Shown here in pieces: positions 15,919 through 23,656 of a DNA stretch of 32,800 bases; positions within the stretch are counted from its first letter, which is position 1, and the number at the start of each line of letters is the position of its first letter. The DNA is taken from positions 1 through 32,800 of the forward strand of contig JABJKO010000080.1 of assembly GCA_018660305.1 (NCBI GenBank), written 5' to 3'. This DNA comes from Rhodospirillaceae bacterium (GTDB lineage Bacteria > Pseudomonadota > Alphaproteobacteria > MPNO01 > UBA2964). Position numbers and translations under genes: made by a program. The notes under the pieces were generated by a model that was given only the letters and a program-made list of their open reading frames with translations, was not told where the DNA came from and did no database searches.

Positions 15919-16965
15919 ATGACTTCGGGAAATTCCACAGACGATCAATTGGCGTTTCATGAACGTCTTCGTACCGACAATCTGGCGGCTTTGTGGGTGG
16001 GCCGCCGGGGCGTTGATCTAACCAAACCGAAATCGCCAGCCGAGGCCGCGCTTTGGCATTATGATGGCTTGCGCGGCGATCTGGCGGAATCCGGCGACAT
16101 CGTGACCGCCGAAGAAGCGTTTCGCCGCGTGCTGGTGCTGGAAAACCCGGCCTTCCACGGTGACATGAAGGTGACCAATACCCTTTATGCCGGATTGCAG
16201 CTGGTGCTTCCCGGCGAGATCGCACCCTGTCACCGCCATACCCAGACGGCCATCCGGTTCGTCATCGAAGGCACTGGCGCCTACACCTCGGTCGATGGCG
16301 AACGGACCTGGCTTCACCCGGGCGATTTCGTCATTACACCCAACTGGTGCTGGCACGATCACGCCAATGAGGGGGACGTGCCGGTGGTGTGGCTCGATGT
16401 GCTCGATACACCGCTTGTCGATCTCCTGGATACGGTCTTTCGGGAGAATTACCCGGCGCCTCAGCAGCAGATCAGCCGGCCGGATGGCGATGCCGCCGCG
16501 CGATTTGGCGCCGGCATGCTTCCGGTGGGCTTTAAGCCGGAGAATTTAAACTCGCCGGTCTTTAATTATCCCTATGCGCGAAGCCGGGAGGCGTTGGAGG
16601 CCATGCGAAAAGCCGAGCGCTGGGATCCCTGCGACGGCCTCAAGATGCAATATTCCAACCCCACCACCGGCGATCACGCCATTCCCACCATGGGCGCCTT
16701 TATGCAGCTGCTGCCCAAGGGGTTCGATGGTGCGCCTTTGCGGACCACCGAGAGCGCGATCTATTGCGTGGTTGAAGGTCGTGGGAAGACTGTTGTTGAA
16801 GACCAGACAATCGAGTGGGGTCCGCGCGATCTGTTTGTCATTCCCGGTTGGCGGTCGCATCGGCATCAGGCATCGGAGGATGCAATCCTGTTCAGCGTGT
16901 CCGACAGGCCCATGCAGACCAAGTTCGGTCTGTGGCGCGAGGAGCGGCCGGGTGAACAAGGTTGA
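15919..16965 (+). CDS. Gentisate 1,2-dioxygenase-like bicupin
   Basis: A 348-residue bicupin. The N-terminal cupin has the complete Fe(II) ligand set H105 and H107 (CHRHTQTAIRFV) and H146 (WCWHDH), almost the same numbering as characterised gentisate dioxygenases. The C-terminal cupin (VVEGRGKTVVEDQ, IPGWRSHRH) is present and partly conserved. Gentisate dioxygenase opens the ring of 2,5-dihydroxybenzoate to maleylpyruvate; related enzymes act on salicylate or 1-hydroxy-2-naphthoate, so the ring substrate is not certain. It is divergent from the FAH-family gene and is followed 44 bases later by an MFS carrier. Confidence 0.87.
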   Translation: MTSGNSTDDQLAFHERLRTDNLAALWVGRRGVDLTKPKSPAEAALWHYDGLRGDLAESGDIVTAEEAFRRVLVLENPAFHGDMKVTNTLYAGLQLVLPGEIAPCHRHTQTAIRFVIEGTGAYTSVDGERTWLHPGDFVITPNWCWHDHANEGDVPVVWLDVLDTPLVDLLDTVFRENYPAPQQQISRPDGDAAARFGAGMLPVGFKPENLNSPVFNYPYARSREALEAMRKAERWDPCDGLKMQYSNPTTGDHAIPTMGAFMQLLPKGFDGAPLRTTESAIYCVVEGRGKTVVEDQTIEWGPRDLFVIPGWRSHRHQASEDAILFSVSDRPMQTKFGLWREERPGEQG

Positions 16966-17009
16966 ACGTGTGTCGAGTTGATGTCTGCCATTACTATGAG
17001 AATTAACTG

Positions 17010-18209
17010 ATGCCGGCCCTGACCCGCGATCAGCGAAATGTGGCCGTGTTGTCCACTTGTCAGATGTTGTTTGGTACCGGGCGGTCACTGATAGTCGCGA
17101 CCTCTCCGCTGATTGGCTATTCCATCGCGGTCGATAAATCGCTGGCGACCCTGCCCCACGCGCTGGTGATCGTGGGCACGGCCCTTCTGACCTTGCCCGC
17201 CGCCCTCCTGATGCGGCGCATCGGTCGCAAGAACGGATTTGTCATCGGCGGAATCATTGGCGCGCTGGGCGGCGTGGTCTGTATGTATGGCGTGCTGGCG
17301 GCGGATTTCTGGTTGTTTGCGTTTGGGACGCTGTTATTTGGTGCCTCTGCCGGGTTTGCGCAGCATTACCGGTTTGCCGTGACCGATGTGGCCTCGGCGG
17401 CGTTTCGCAGCAAGGCCATCTCCTGGGTGCTGGCGGCGGGCGTGGTCGCGGGTTTTGCCGGGCCGGAAATTGCCAAACTCAGTAAGGATTTGTTCCTGCC
17501 CACCCTGTTTCTTGGCCCCTATCTGTTCCTGATATTGATCACGCTGCTGTCGTCCATCGTCGTGCTTTTTGTGGATATACCCAATTTGTCGCCGAAGGAG
17601 GCGGCACATACCGGTCGGCCCATGCGCGAGATCATGCGCCAGCCGGTGTTTATGGTCGCCGTTATGGCGGCGACCATCGGGCAGGGGGTAATGAATCTGT
17701 TGATGACCGCCACGCCGCTCGCCATGCATCACGCGAACCACCCGTTCGATGACACGGCTTTCGTCATTCAGTGGCACTCCATCTGTATGTTCGCGCCGGG
17801 GTTCTTTACCGGATCGCTGATCAAACGATGGGGTGAGATCAAGATCATCATGATGGGGCTGATCATGCTCGGCCTTTGCGTGCCCATAGCGTTGGCCGGA
17901 AACACGGTGTTTCTCTTTTGGTCGTCCATGGCGTTGCTGGGTGTCGGGTGGAATTTTGCCTTTACCGCCGGTACTTCCTTGCTGGCTGAGGCTCACACGC
18001 CGTCCGAACGGGCCAAGGTCCAGGGATGGGTGAACTTCATCATTTATGGTACGGCTGCGGTGGCGGCTCTTTCGGCCGGCCAGCTTTTGCATTATTTCAG
18101 TTGGGCAATGGTCAATTACGTGGCGTTGCCCATGATTGCCTTGGCAGTCGTCGTGACGCTGTATTTTGCTTGGATGCAAAAATCCGCCCAACCGGCACAG
18201 GGAGAATAG
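17010..18209 (+). CDS. Major facilitator superfamily transporter
   Basis: The 399-residue protein has about 12 hydrophobic segments in two halves joined by a charged loop near residues 195-210 (IPNLSPKEAAHTGRPMRE). The loop between helices 2 and 3 reads LMRRIGRKNGFVIGG, a version of the MFS motif A, and the equivalent in the second half is LIKRWGEIKIIMMG. It probably moves an aromatic acid or a related metabolite, judging by the dioxygenase gene just upstream; the direction and substrate are not visible. The CinA-family gene follows one base after its stop. Confidence 0.88.
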   Translation: MPALTRDQRNVAVLSTCQMLFGTGRSLIVATSPLIGYSIAVDKSLATLPHALVIVGTALLTLPAALLMRRIGRKNGFVIGGIIGALGGVVCMYGVLAADFWLFAFGTLLFGASAGFAQHYRFAVTDVASAAFRSKAISWVLAAGVVAGFAGPEIAKLSKDLFLPTLFLGPYLFLILITLLSSIVVLFVDIPNLSPKEAAHTGRPMREIMRQPVFMVAVMAATIGQGVMNLLMTATPLAMHHANHPFDDTAFVIQWHSICMFAPGFFTGSLIKRWGEIKIIMMGLIMLGLCVPIALAGNTVFLFWSSMALLGVGWNFAFTAGTSLLAEAHTPSERAKVQGWVNFIIYGTAAVAALSAGQLLHYFSWAMVNYVALPMIALAVVVTLYFAWMQKSAQPAQGE

Positions 18210-18210
18210 A

Positions 18211-18693
18211 ATGGATAAGCTTACATCGATGGGAAGCAGCGTCGGCGCACTGCTGAAGGAACGGGGAGAAACCATTGCCATCGCGGAATCCTCCGCTGGC
18301 GGTCTTGTGTCGGCGTCGTTGTTGTCCATCCCCGGCGCGTCCAATTATTTTGTCGCCGGCGGCGTGGTCTATACCCGTGATGCGCGGCGCGGCCTGATGG
18401 ATGTGCCGGAGGAAGTGGTGACCATGCGGGCGTCCACCGAGGAATACGCGCTTATCATGGCGCGCATCGTCCGCGAGCGGTTCGACACCACTTGGGGCAT
18501 CTGCGAAACAGGGGCCACGGGCCCGACCGGAAATCGCTATGGCGATGATGCCGGCCACGCGTGCTTTGCCGTCGCCGGCCCGGTGGAACGGGCGACGACA
18601 CTGGAAACCGGCAGCCCGGATCGGGAAGCTAATATGTGGCAGTTCGCCACCGGTGCGCTCGCGCTGATCGAAGCTGTGTTGCGGGAACAATAA
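18211..18693 (+). CDS. CinA C-terminal family protein (nicotinamide-nucleotide amidase-like)
   Basis: ATG 18211 follows a ggaga site and gives 160 residues, the size of a stand-alone CinA C-terminal (PncC-like) domain. The family motifs AIAESSAGG (Ser probable nucleophile) and CETGATGPTGNRYGD are intact. Such enzymes hydrolyse nicotinamide mononucleotide to nicotinate mononucleotide in pyridine-nucleotide recycling. Its place in a catabolic operon is unusual, and several catabolic clusters carry CinA-like proteins of unclear role. An amidase acting on a pathway intermediate is an open alternative. Confidence 0.82.
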   Translation: MDKLTSMGSSVGALLKERGETIAIAESSAGGLVSASLLSIPGASNYFVAGGVVYTRDARRGLMDVPEEVVTMRASTEEYALIMARIVRERFDTTWGICETGATGPTGNRYGDDAGHACFAVAGPVERATTLETGSPDREANMWQFATGALALIEAVLREQ

Positions 18694-18717
18694 TCGATAG
18701 GTAAAGGGAGACTTTGG

Positions 18718-19323
18718 ATGAGTAAGCGAGAATTTCCGAGCGATGTGCATGAGGAATCCTGGTGCCGTCTGCCATTGGTCAAACGCGAGAATCTGACCGA
18801 GGGGGCGAAAGAGTTATTCGATATGCATAACGACCCCGATGGAGACACCCATGCGGGTATGAGGGGTCCCGGTGGTGTAAGGCTGCACAGCTCAATTCTC
18901 GCCGAGCTTGCTCGGCCGGCGGCACGCTATCTTCGCCACGAAACCGGCCTTGAGCCCAAAATTCGGGAGATAGCCATCCTGACATCGGCGCGTGAACATG
19001 ACAGCCAGTTCGAATGGCAACAGCATGAGCGGGTTGGATTACGGGTCGGCGTATCGCCGGAGACCATCGACGTGATCAAACACCGCAAGCCGGTGGACGG
19101 GCTGGATGAGACCGAAGCGCTGGTTATCGAAGTCGGCCGCCAGCTGTTCCGGGAGCATAAGCTGTCTTCCGAGCTGTTCGCCCGGGTGCGGGAGACTTTT
19201 GGCGAACAGAAGCTGATCGATCTGCTCGCCAATATGGGCAGTTACGCGGCGACCGCCATTCTGCTGGCCGCCGTCGATATGCAGGTCCCGCTGGACGAAG
19301 AGATACTCCTGCCACTGCCTTAA
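18718..19323 (+). CDS. Carboxymuconolactone decarboxylase family protein
   Basis: The 201-residue protein has the CMD/AhpD-like core: LEPKIREIAILTSAREHDSQ followed by FEWQQHERVGLRVGVS and the C-terminal helix NMGSYAATAILLAAVD. The CxxC pair of AhpD peroxidases is absent, replaced by EFEW..H, so a peroxiredoxin-reductase role is unlikely. Proteins of this subgroup are frequent in aromatic-degradation clusters, where they may act as lactone decarboxylases or hydratases. It has a good aaaggga ribosome site and ends next to a palindromic repeat that separates it from the convergent amidohydrolase gene. Confidence 0.82.
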   Translation: MSKREFPSDVHEESWCRLPLVKRENLTEGAKELFDMHNDPDGDTHAGMRGPGGVRLHSSILAELARPAARYLRHETGLEPKIREIAILTSAREHDSQFEWQQHERVGLRVGVSPETIDVIKHRKPVDGLDETEALVIEVGRQLFREHKLSSELFARVRETFGEQKLIDLLANMGSYAATAILLAAVDMQVPLDEEILLPLP

Positions 19324-19332
19324 AACGAAGAC

Positions 19333-19397
19333 GGGCCGGTCTAAGATCGGCCCCTACAATAAATATCCGGATGTAGGGGCGGGTCTAAGACCCGCCC
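19333..19397. repeat. Nested palindromic (REP-like) element at a convergent gene junction
   Basis: gggccggtc/gatcggccc (19333-19353) and gggcgggtc/gacccgccc (19377-19397) are two hairpins with the loop taa. They are joined by cccctaca (19351-19358) and its complement tgtagggg (19372-19379), so the whole is one long imperfect palindrome. The sequence type, a GGGTCTAAGACCC core beside CCCCTACA, looks like dispersed intergenic repeats of alphaproteobacteria. It sits exactly between two convergent genes and probably serves as a bidirectional terminator. Confidence 0.7.
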
Positions 19398-19405
19398 GTT
19401 CTTGC

Positions 19406-20377
19406 CTACATCTTCAGCAGCTTCTTGGCATTGCCGTTGTAGATCTTGGCCTTGTCATCCGGGCTGAGCGAAATACCGTCCATCCACTCCGTGCCGGGCG
19501 TATTTTCCACATACGGCCAGTCGATTGAGAACAGGATGCGGTCGACACCCATCTCCATCACGCTGCACAGCATCGCCGGGTCGGAGAAATTGCCGCTGGT
19601 GGTGATGTAGAAATGCTTGCAGAACAGGTCGCGGAAGGCGACATCCTGTCCTTCCGGGCGCGACAATTTCCGGAAGGAATGATTGATCCGCCACAGCAGG
19701 AACGGCAGCCCTTCACCCATGTGGCCGAGAATGATTTTCACATCCGGATGCTTGTCCAGTACGCCGCTGAGAACCAGCCGAACACCGGCGGTGGCGGTCT
19801 CTACCGTGAAGCCCCAGCCGGCTGACAGGATGGAGCGGTATTTCTCGGCATATTCCTTGTAATAGGCCTCGATCACGGCAGGATGTGGCCGCCCGGGGTG
19901 AATATAGATAGGCACATCGAGTTCCTCCGCCTTGGCGAAGATGGGCCAGAATTCCGGAAGGTCGTGAAACTTTCCGTCAGTCAGCCCGTGGAGCATGGCG
20001 CCCTTGAAGCCAAGCTCCTTGACGCAGCGTTCCAGTTCGTCGGGACAGGCATCGGGGTTGCGGGTGGGCAGGCTGGCGAAGGCGGCAAACCGGTCGGGTC
20101 TCCCTTGAACCACGTCATTGAGCCGGTTGTTGACGCCCCGGGCGCGTTCGATGGCTTCGTCGGGATCGAAGGCCTGCGCGCCGGGGGGGCAATGGGACAG
20201 CACCTGCATATCGATGCCGGCTTCATCCATTTCCCGAAGGCGCAGCTCGCCTAGATCGAGCAGCCGTTTGCGGGTGTCTTCGCCGCCGCCGGCCTGCTTG
20301 TTGACCTTGGCGTCTACATCCTGGTCGAGATAGTGCTCTTCGATGGCGATGACTTGTGGTCTGGTGCCGCTTCCCAT
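19406..20377 (-). CDS. Amidohydrolase-2 family decarboxylase-like protein
   Basis: A longer frame starts at 20428, but ATG 20377 has ggggag upstream and gives 323 residues, close to gamma-resorcylate decarboxylase. Metal-site residues match that family: E13/H15 (IEEHY), H160 (IYIHPGRP), H219 (LGHMGEGLPF) and D286 (FSIDWPYV). Such enzymes remove CO2 from hydroxybenzoates without oxygen, or hydrolyse ring products in the ACMSD branch. It is the last gene of a minus operon after an extradiol-type dioxygenase and a cupin, so it probably trims a carboxyl group in the same aromatic pathway. The substrate is not known. Confidence 0.88.
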   Translation of the reverse strand: MGSGTRPQVIAIEEHYLDQDVDAKVNKQAGGGEDTRKRLLDLGELRLREMDEAGIDMQVLSHCPPGAQAFDPDEAIERARGVNNRLNDVVQGRPDRFAAFASLPTRNPDACPDELERCVKELGFKGAMLHGLTDGKFHDLPEFWPIFAKAEELDVPIYIHPGRPHPAVIEAYYKEYAEKYRSILSAGWGFTVETATAGVRLVLSGVLDKHPDVKIILGHMGEGLPFLLWRINHSFRKLSRPEGQDVAFRDLFCKHFYITTSGNFSDPAMLCSVMEMGVDRILFSIDWPYVENTPGTEWMDGISLSPDDKAKIYNGNAKKLLKM

Positions 20378-20405
20378 TTCGTATTCTCCCCATATTTCCT
20401 GTTTG

Positions 20406-21293
20406 TTATTCCATGACCCACATGGCATAGCCCGGGTTCTTTTCCCAGACCGGTGGCTTCCAGTCCTCGGTCAACCGGTCCATGTCGGCGAAGTACTCGG
20501 TGCGCCCGCCGCATGGCGTGTGGAAATACCAGAACATGTTGGATCCCATGATGTGGCGTCCGGGCTTCGTCGCGGGTTCCCAGCCTTGTTTCTTCATGTG
20601 GTCGCCCCCCAGCATAATCTCATCGAAATCCTTGACCTCGAAGGCGATGTGATTGAAGGCGGCCTTGTTCATCCGATACGCGAGAAACAGATTGTGGTGA
20701 TCCTGCGACCCTTCGCAGCGCATGAAATCGCCGGTGTCCTCGGCCCGCTCGGAGAGCCGGAACTTCAGCCGATTCTGGTAAAATGCGCTTATTTCTTTCC
20801 AGTTATCGGCTGTCACGTGAAAAACCACATGCCCGATACGGAGAGGGCGGGCCCGCCGATCATAATCAACCGGTAAATCCAGCCGGGTGTTCTGATCGTT
20901 CATGTTGATCAGCGGCGCGTTAACGCCCGCGGGTGTGCGGTTCCAGACCCGGAAACCGATGGCGAAGCCGGCATCGTCGCGGGAATGCAGCGTGCCGTCA
21001 TTGTCGGTGGTGACGTCCCGGTCCTTCGACAGTTCCACCCGTATGGCATCGAGGTTTTCCTGTGTGTCCACGCCCCAGATGGTTTCCCTCAGTGTATTGG
21101 CGCCATCCGGTGCCGCCGGCAGGCTGCCATCATCGGCCTGCCGGATCACGATGGTCTGGTTTTCGGGCAGGGTAAAGACCGTTCCCGTGTCGTCGTGGGA
21201 TGTCGCTTCGAGACCCCAATCGTCGAAATACCGGGTTGCGTCCGCAACGCTGTCGGCGCCGAAAACGAGCGACTCAATTCGTTGAATTCCCAT
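20406..21293 (-). CDS. Extradiol-type ring-cleavage dioxygenase (VOC superfamily)
   Basis: A 295-residue, two-domain VOC protein with the size and layout of type I extradiol dioxygenases. The Fe(II) facial triad is readable: H155 (IGHVVFHV), H215 (FNHIAFEV) and E266 (GRTEYFADMD), at spacings very near those of BphC. The N-terminal domain lacks these ligands, as expected. It would insert O2 next to a catechol-type diol and open the ring by meta cleavage. Its stop is 28 bases before the amidohydrolase start, and it follows the cupin gene by about 70 bases. The substrate is not predictable from sequence alone. Confidence 0.87.
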   Translation of the reverse strand: MGIQRIESLVFGADSVADATRYFDDWGLEATSHDDTGTVFTLPENQTIVIRQADDGSLPAAPDGANTLRETIWGVDTQENLDAIRVELSKDRDVTTDNDGTLHSRDDAGFAIGFRVWNRTPAGVNAPLINMNDQNTRLDLPVDYDRRARPLRIGHVVFHVTADNWKEISAFYQNRLKFRLSERAEDTGDFMRCEGSQDHHNLFLAYRMNKAAFNHIAFEVKDFDEIMLGGDHMKKQGWEPATKPGRHIMGSNMFWYFHTPCGGRTEYFADMDRLTEDWKPPVWEKNPGYAMWVME

Positions 21294-21361
21294 TTTATTA
21301 TCTCCCCAAACAGGTCGGGCAATTGTGCGTTAAAAATAAGCAATCGTCAGCGGCGATGTGA

Positions 21362-21838
21362 TTACCCGTGCGGGTCGAGACGCTCGCCGTTGCGGATGGG
21401 CATTTTACTGTCGATCAGGATGAACGCCATCATGCAGGGCTCGGTGCCGTTATTGATCCAGTTGTGGATGGTGCCGCGCTGGACAACCACATCACCGGCT
21501 TTGAGTTTGACGGTTTCATCATCCAGCTCCATATCCATTTCGCCTGACAGCACGATGGCGTAATCAACCGACGAGGTGCGATGAACCCTTGGCGCGACGC
21601 CCGGGTCAAACCGGGAAATACGGCAGACTACGCCGTCCGGTATGGTGGTCGTCGTGATATCGGCGGAAATATCCTGGTCGGTGTCCATGTCCGGCGGGAA
21701 GCTATTGGTCGCCCACACGACCGTCGAATACTGGCCGGGGCGCTTGTTCACAACGTTCTTGGAAATTTCGTCGATTTCGACGATGGCTTTGCCGTTGTCA
21801 TCATGCCCCGTCACGATACGGCGGACCTCTAGGCTCAT
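21362..21838 (-). CDS. Small cupin-domain protein
   Basis: The frame opens at 21967 but ATG 21838 is chosen for its gagggag ribosome site and because the upstream part overlaps the divergent gene. The 158-residue protein has one cupin barrel with RVHRTSSVDYAIVLSGEMDM and TIHNWINNG; the first motif keeps one clear His and the second keeps its His, with others changed. Relatives annotated as cupins occur with decarboxylase and dioxygenase genes. It is first in the minus operon, so it may act early in the pathway or sense an intermediate. Its enzymatic activity is uncertain. Confidence 0.8.
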   Translation of the reverse strand: MSLEVRRIVTGHDDNGKAIVEIDEISKNVVNKRPGQYSTVVWATNSFPPDMDTDQDISADITTTTIPDGVVCRISRFDPGVAPRVHRTSSVDYAIVLSGEMDMELDDETVKLKAGDVVVQRGTIHNWINNGTEPCMMAFILIDSKMPIRNGERLDPHG

Positions 21839-21935
21839 TTCATTCTCCCTCATAAACAATGTTGTGCCGGGCTTCCCGGCTGAGACCGATGGGGTAGTAT
21901 GAAGGCAATTGGCCAATTGAAGAAGGGGCTGACAC
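21839..21935. promoter_or_regulatory. Divergent promoter region of the aromatic-catabolic operons
   Basis: These 97 bases lie between the start codons of the cupin (minus) and hydrolase (plus) operons and must hold both promoters. The plus side ends with the ribosome site aagaagggg. I see ccaattg-like A/T-rich sequence around 21906-21919 but no confident promoter boxes or operator. No regulator gene is adjacent. Confidence 0.45.
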
Positions 21936-22769
21936 ATGCCCATAGCGACCGTACGCGGCATTTCCATGAACTACGATGTGCTGGGTAGTAGTGGCCCATG
22001 GGTGGCGTTGTCTCCCGGGGGGCGCAACGATATGGAAAGTGGGCGATCTCTGGCGCAGCGGATCGCCGCCGGGGGAAACCGGGTCGTCATCTTCGATCGC
22101 CGCAACTGCGGCAAGTCCGATGTGGTGATCGAAGGCGACCAGTCCGAATATGAAATCTGGGCCGACGATCTTTATGAGCTGCTGACCCAGCTGGATGCCC
22201 TGCCGGTCATCGCCGGCGGCAGTTCATCGGGATGCCGATTGTCGCTTTTGCTTGCTTTGCGTCATCCCGAGGCTGTCAGCGCCTTGTTGTTGTGGCGGGT
22301 CACTGGCGGTCGGTTTGCCGCCACGAGGCTTTCCGAAAAATACTATGGCCAGCACATCAGAACCGCCCGTGACGGCGGCATGGCGGCCATTTGCGAGAGC
22401 GAGGAGTTCGCCGAGCGCATCGCCGATAATCCGTCCAATCGCGATCGCCTGATGGCGATGGATTCCGATCACTTCATATCTGTCATGTCCCACTGGGATG
22501 CCTTTTTTGAAGCCGGGGCCGAGCTGCCGGTTTTGGGGGTTACCGAAGCGGAATTGCGGTCCATATCGGTACCCACCTGCATCGTGCGCGGCAATGACAA
22601 CACCCATCCGCCGGCCGTCGCGGACACTGCCCAGGGTTTCATCGCTGGCAGTGAAATTCATACCCTGATGGATGAGATTCTCGACGTGGACACCACACCC
22701 TTTGAGGATTGGGATGCAAAGGAAGCCGATCTGGCGGGCATATTCCTGGGGTTCTTGAAAAAACTTTAG
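21936..22769 (+). CDS. Alpha/beta hydrolase-fold protein without an obvious catalytic His
   Basis: The 277-residue protein has the fold: FDRRNCGKSD after strand 4, the nucleophile elbow GGSSSG with S97, and the acid-loop VRGNDNTHPP. In the C-terminal region where the catalytic His normally follows strand 8, the sequence is HTLMDEILDVDTTPFEDWD and then the last helix, with no His in the expected place. Either H in SEIHT takes the role in a shifted position or the enzyme is not a classic hydrolase, as in cofactor-free dioxygenases or lyases of this fold. First gene of an operon with a crotonase and FAD monooxygenase. Confidence 0.82.
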   Translation: MPIATVRGISMNYDVLGSSGPWVALSPGGRNDMESGRSLAQRIAAGGNRVVIFDRRNCGKSDVVIEGDQSEYEIWADDLYELLTQLDALPVIAGGSSSGCRLSLLLALRHPEAVSALLLWRVTGGRFAATRLSEKYYGQHIRTARDGGMAAICESEEFAERIADNPSNRDRLMAMDSDHFISVMSHWDAFFEAGAELPVLGVTEAELRSISVPTCIVRGNDNTHPPAVADTAQGFIAGSEIHTLMDEILDVDTTPFEDWDAKEADLAGIFLGFLKKL

Positions 22770-22807
22770 AAAAGCACCGGCACTGTCCGGGAACGGGGAG
22801 AGAAAGA

Positions 22808-23641
22808 ATGACAGCAAAATGGATCACGCTGAAGGAATGGCCGGAACTGATTCTGGAACGTCTGGAAGATGATGGGGTGGCGCGGATTATTCTGAACCGT
22901 CCGGAGAAAAGAAACTGCCTGAACGAGCCCCTGGTCGAAGCGTTCTTCGAAGCCCTGGAAATCATCCGCGCCGATCGCGACCTCAAGGTCGTGATCACCA
23001 AGGGCGCCGGCAAGGTGTTTAGTTCCGGGCTTGATCTCAATTTTTTGCGCAGTGTCAGCGACGGGCCGCTGCTCGATTGGGATCGGCCGACGCCCACCAT
23101 CCAGCTCGCCGAAGCCGTCCGGAATTTTCCGCGCATCATGATCGCGCAGATCCATGGCTATTGCCTCGGCGGCGCCTTTGGCATCGTGAATTGCCACGAT
23201 CTCGTCTTTTCCGCCGATGATTGCCAGCTCGGCATGCCGGAAATATTGCGCGGCAGTTTTGGACAGCTGGTCACCTCGACGCTCATGAAGGGCGGATTGC
23301 CCCTCAAGAAGCTCGCTTATCTGCAGATCGTCGGCCGGAACATCAGCGGTGTTGAAGCCGACCAGCTCGGAATTGTCTCCATGGTATCGCCCGCGGCGGA
23401 GCTTGAAGACATGACCACCGGCATCGCCTGCGAGATCGCGTCGCGTCATCTGGTGCCTCTCGAACATGCGAAGATCACCGTCCAGCTGGGTCGCGATCTG
23501 ACCATGTCCCAGGCGCTTCAGGTGGATCAGCTTGTGGGTCAGCGCATGCGCCGGGCGATGGATCCGCTGGGCGATATCGATTCCTATCTGAAATCTCAAA
23601 AGGGCGGTCCAAACCCGACCTATAAGAGACCGGACGTGTGA
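22808..23641 (+). CDS. Enoyl-CoA hydratase/isomerase family protein (crotonase)
   Basis: The frame is open from 22709, but ATG 22808 follows ggggagagaaaga and gives 277 residues, the usual crotonase length. Oxyanion-hole segments are GKVFSSGLDL (68-77) and HGYCLGGAFG (117-126). Of the two Glu of enoyl-CoA hydratase, the first position reads GGAFGI with no Glu, while the second is kept as E145 in LGMPEI. This fits an isomerase, a hydrolase or a C-C lyase as well as a hydratase. It lies 38 bases after the hydrolase gene and 15 bases before the FAD monooxygenase, so all three are one transcript. Confidence 0.87.
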   Translation: MTAKWITLKEWPELILERLEDDGVARIILNRPEKRNCLNEPLVEAFFEALEIIRADRDLKVVITKGAGKVFSSGLDLNFLRSVSDGPLLDWDRPTPTIQLAEAVRNFPRIMIAQIHGYCLGGAFGIVNCHDLVFSADDCQLGMPEILRGSFGQLVTSTLMKGGLPLKKLAYLQIVGRNISGVEADQLGIVSMVSPAAELEDMTTGIACEIASRHLVPLEHAKITVQLGRDLTMSQALQVDQLVGQRMRRAMDPLGDIDSYLKSQKGGPNPTYKRPDV

Positions 23642-23656
23642 TCGGCCGGGGGTCTT

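Noticed and set aside
17334..18344. 336-codon minus frame opposite the MFS and CinA-like genes
   Set aside because: The translated product is rich in His, Asp, Arg and Gln, without hydrophobic or catalytic pattern, and is antisense to a clear membrane protein.
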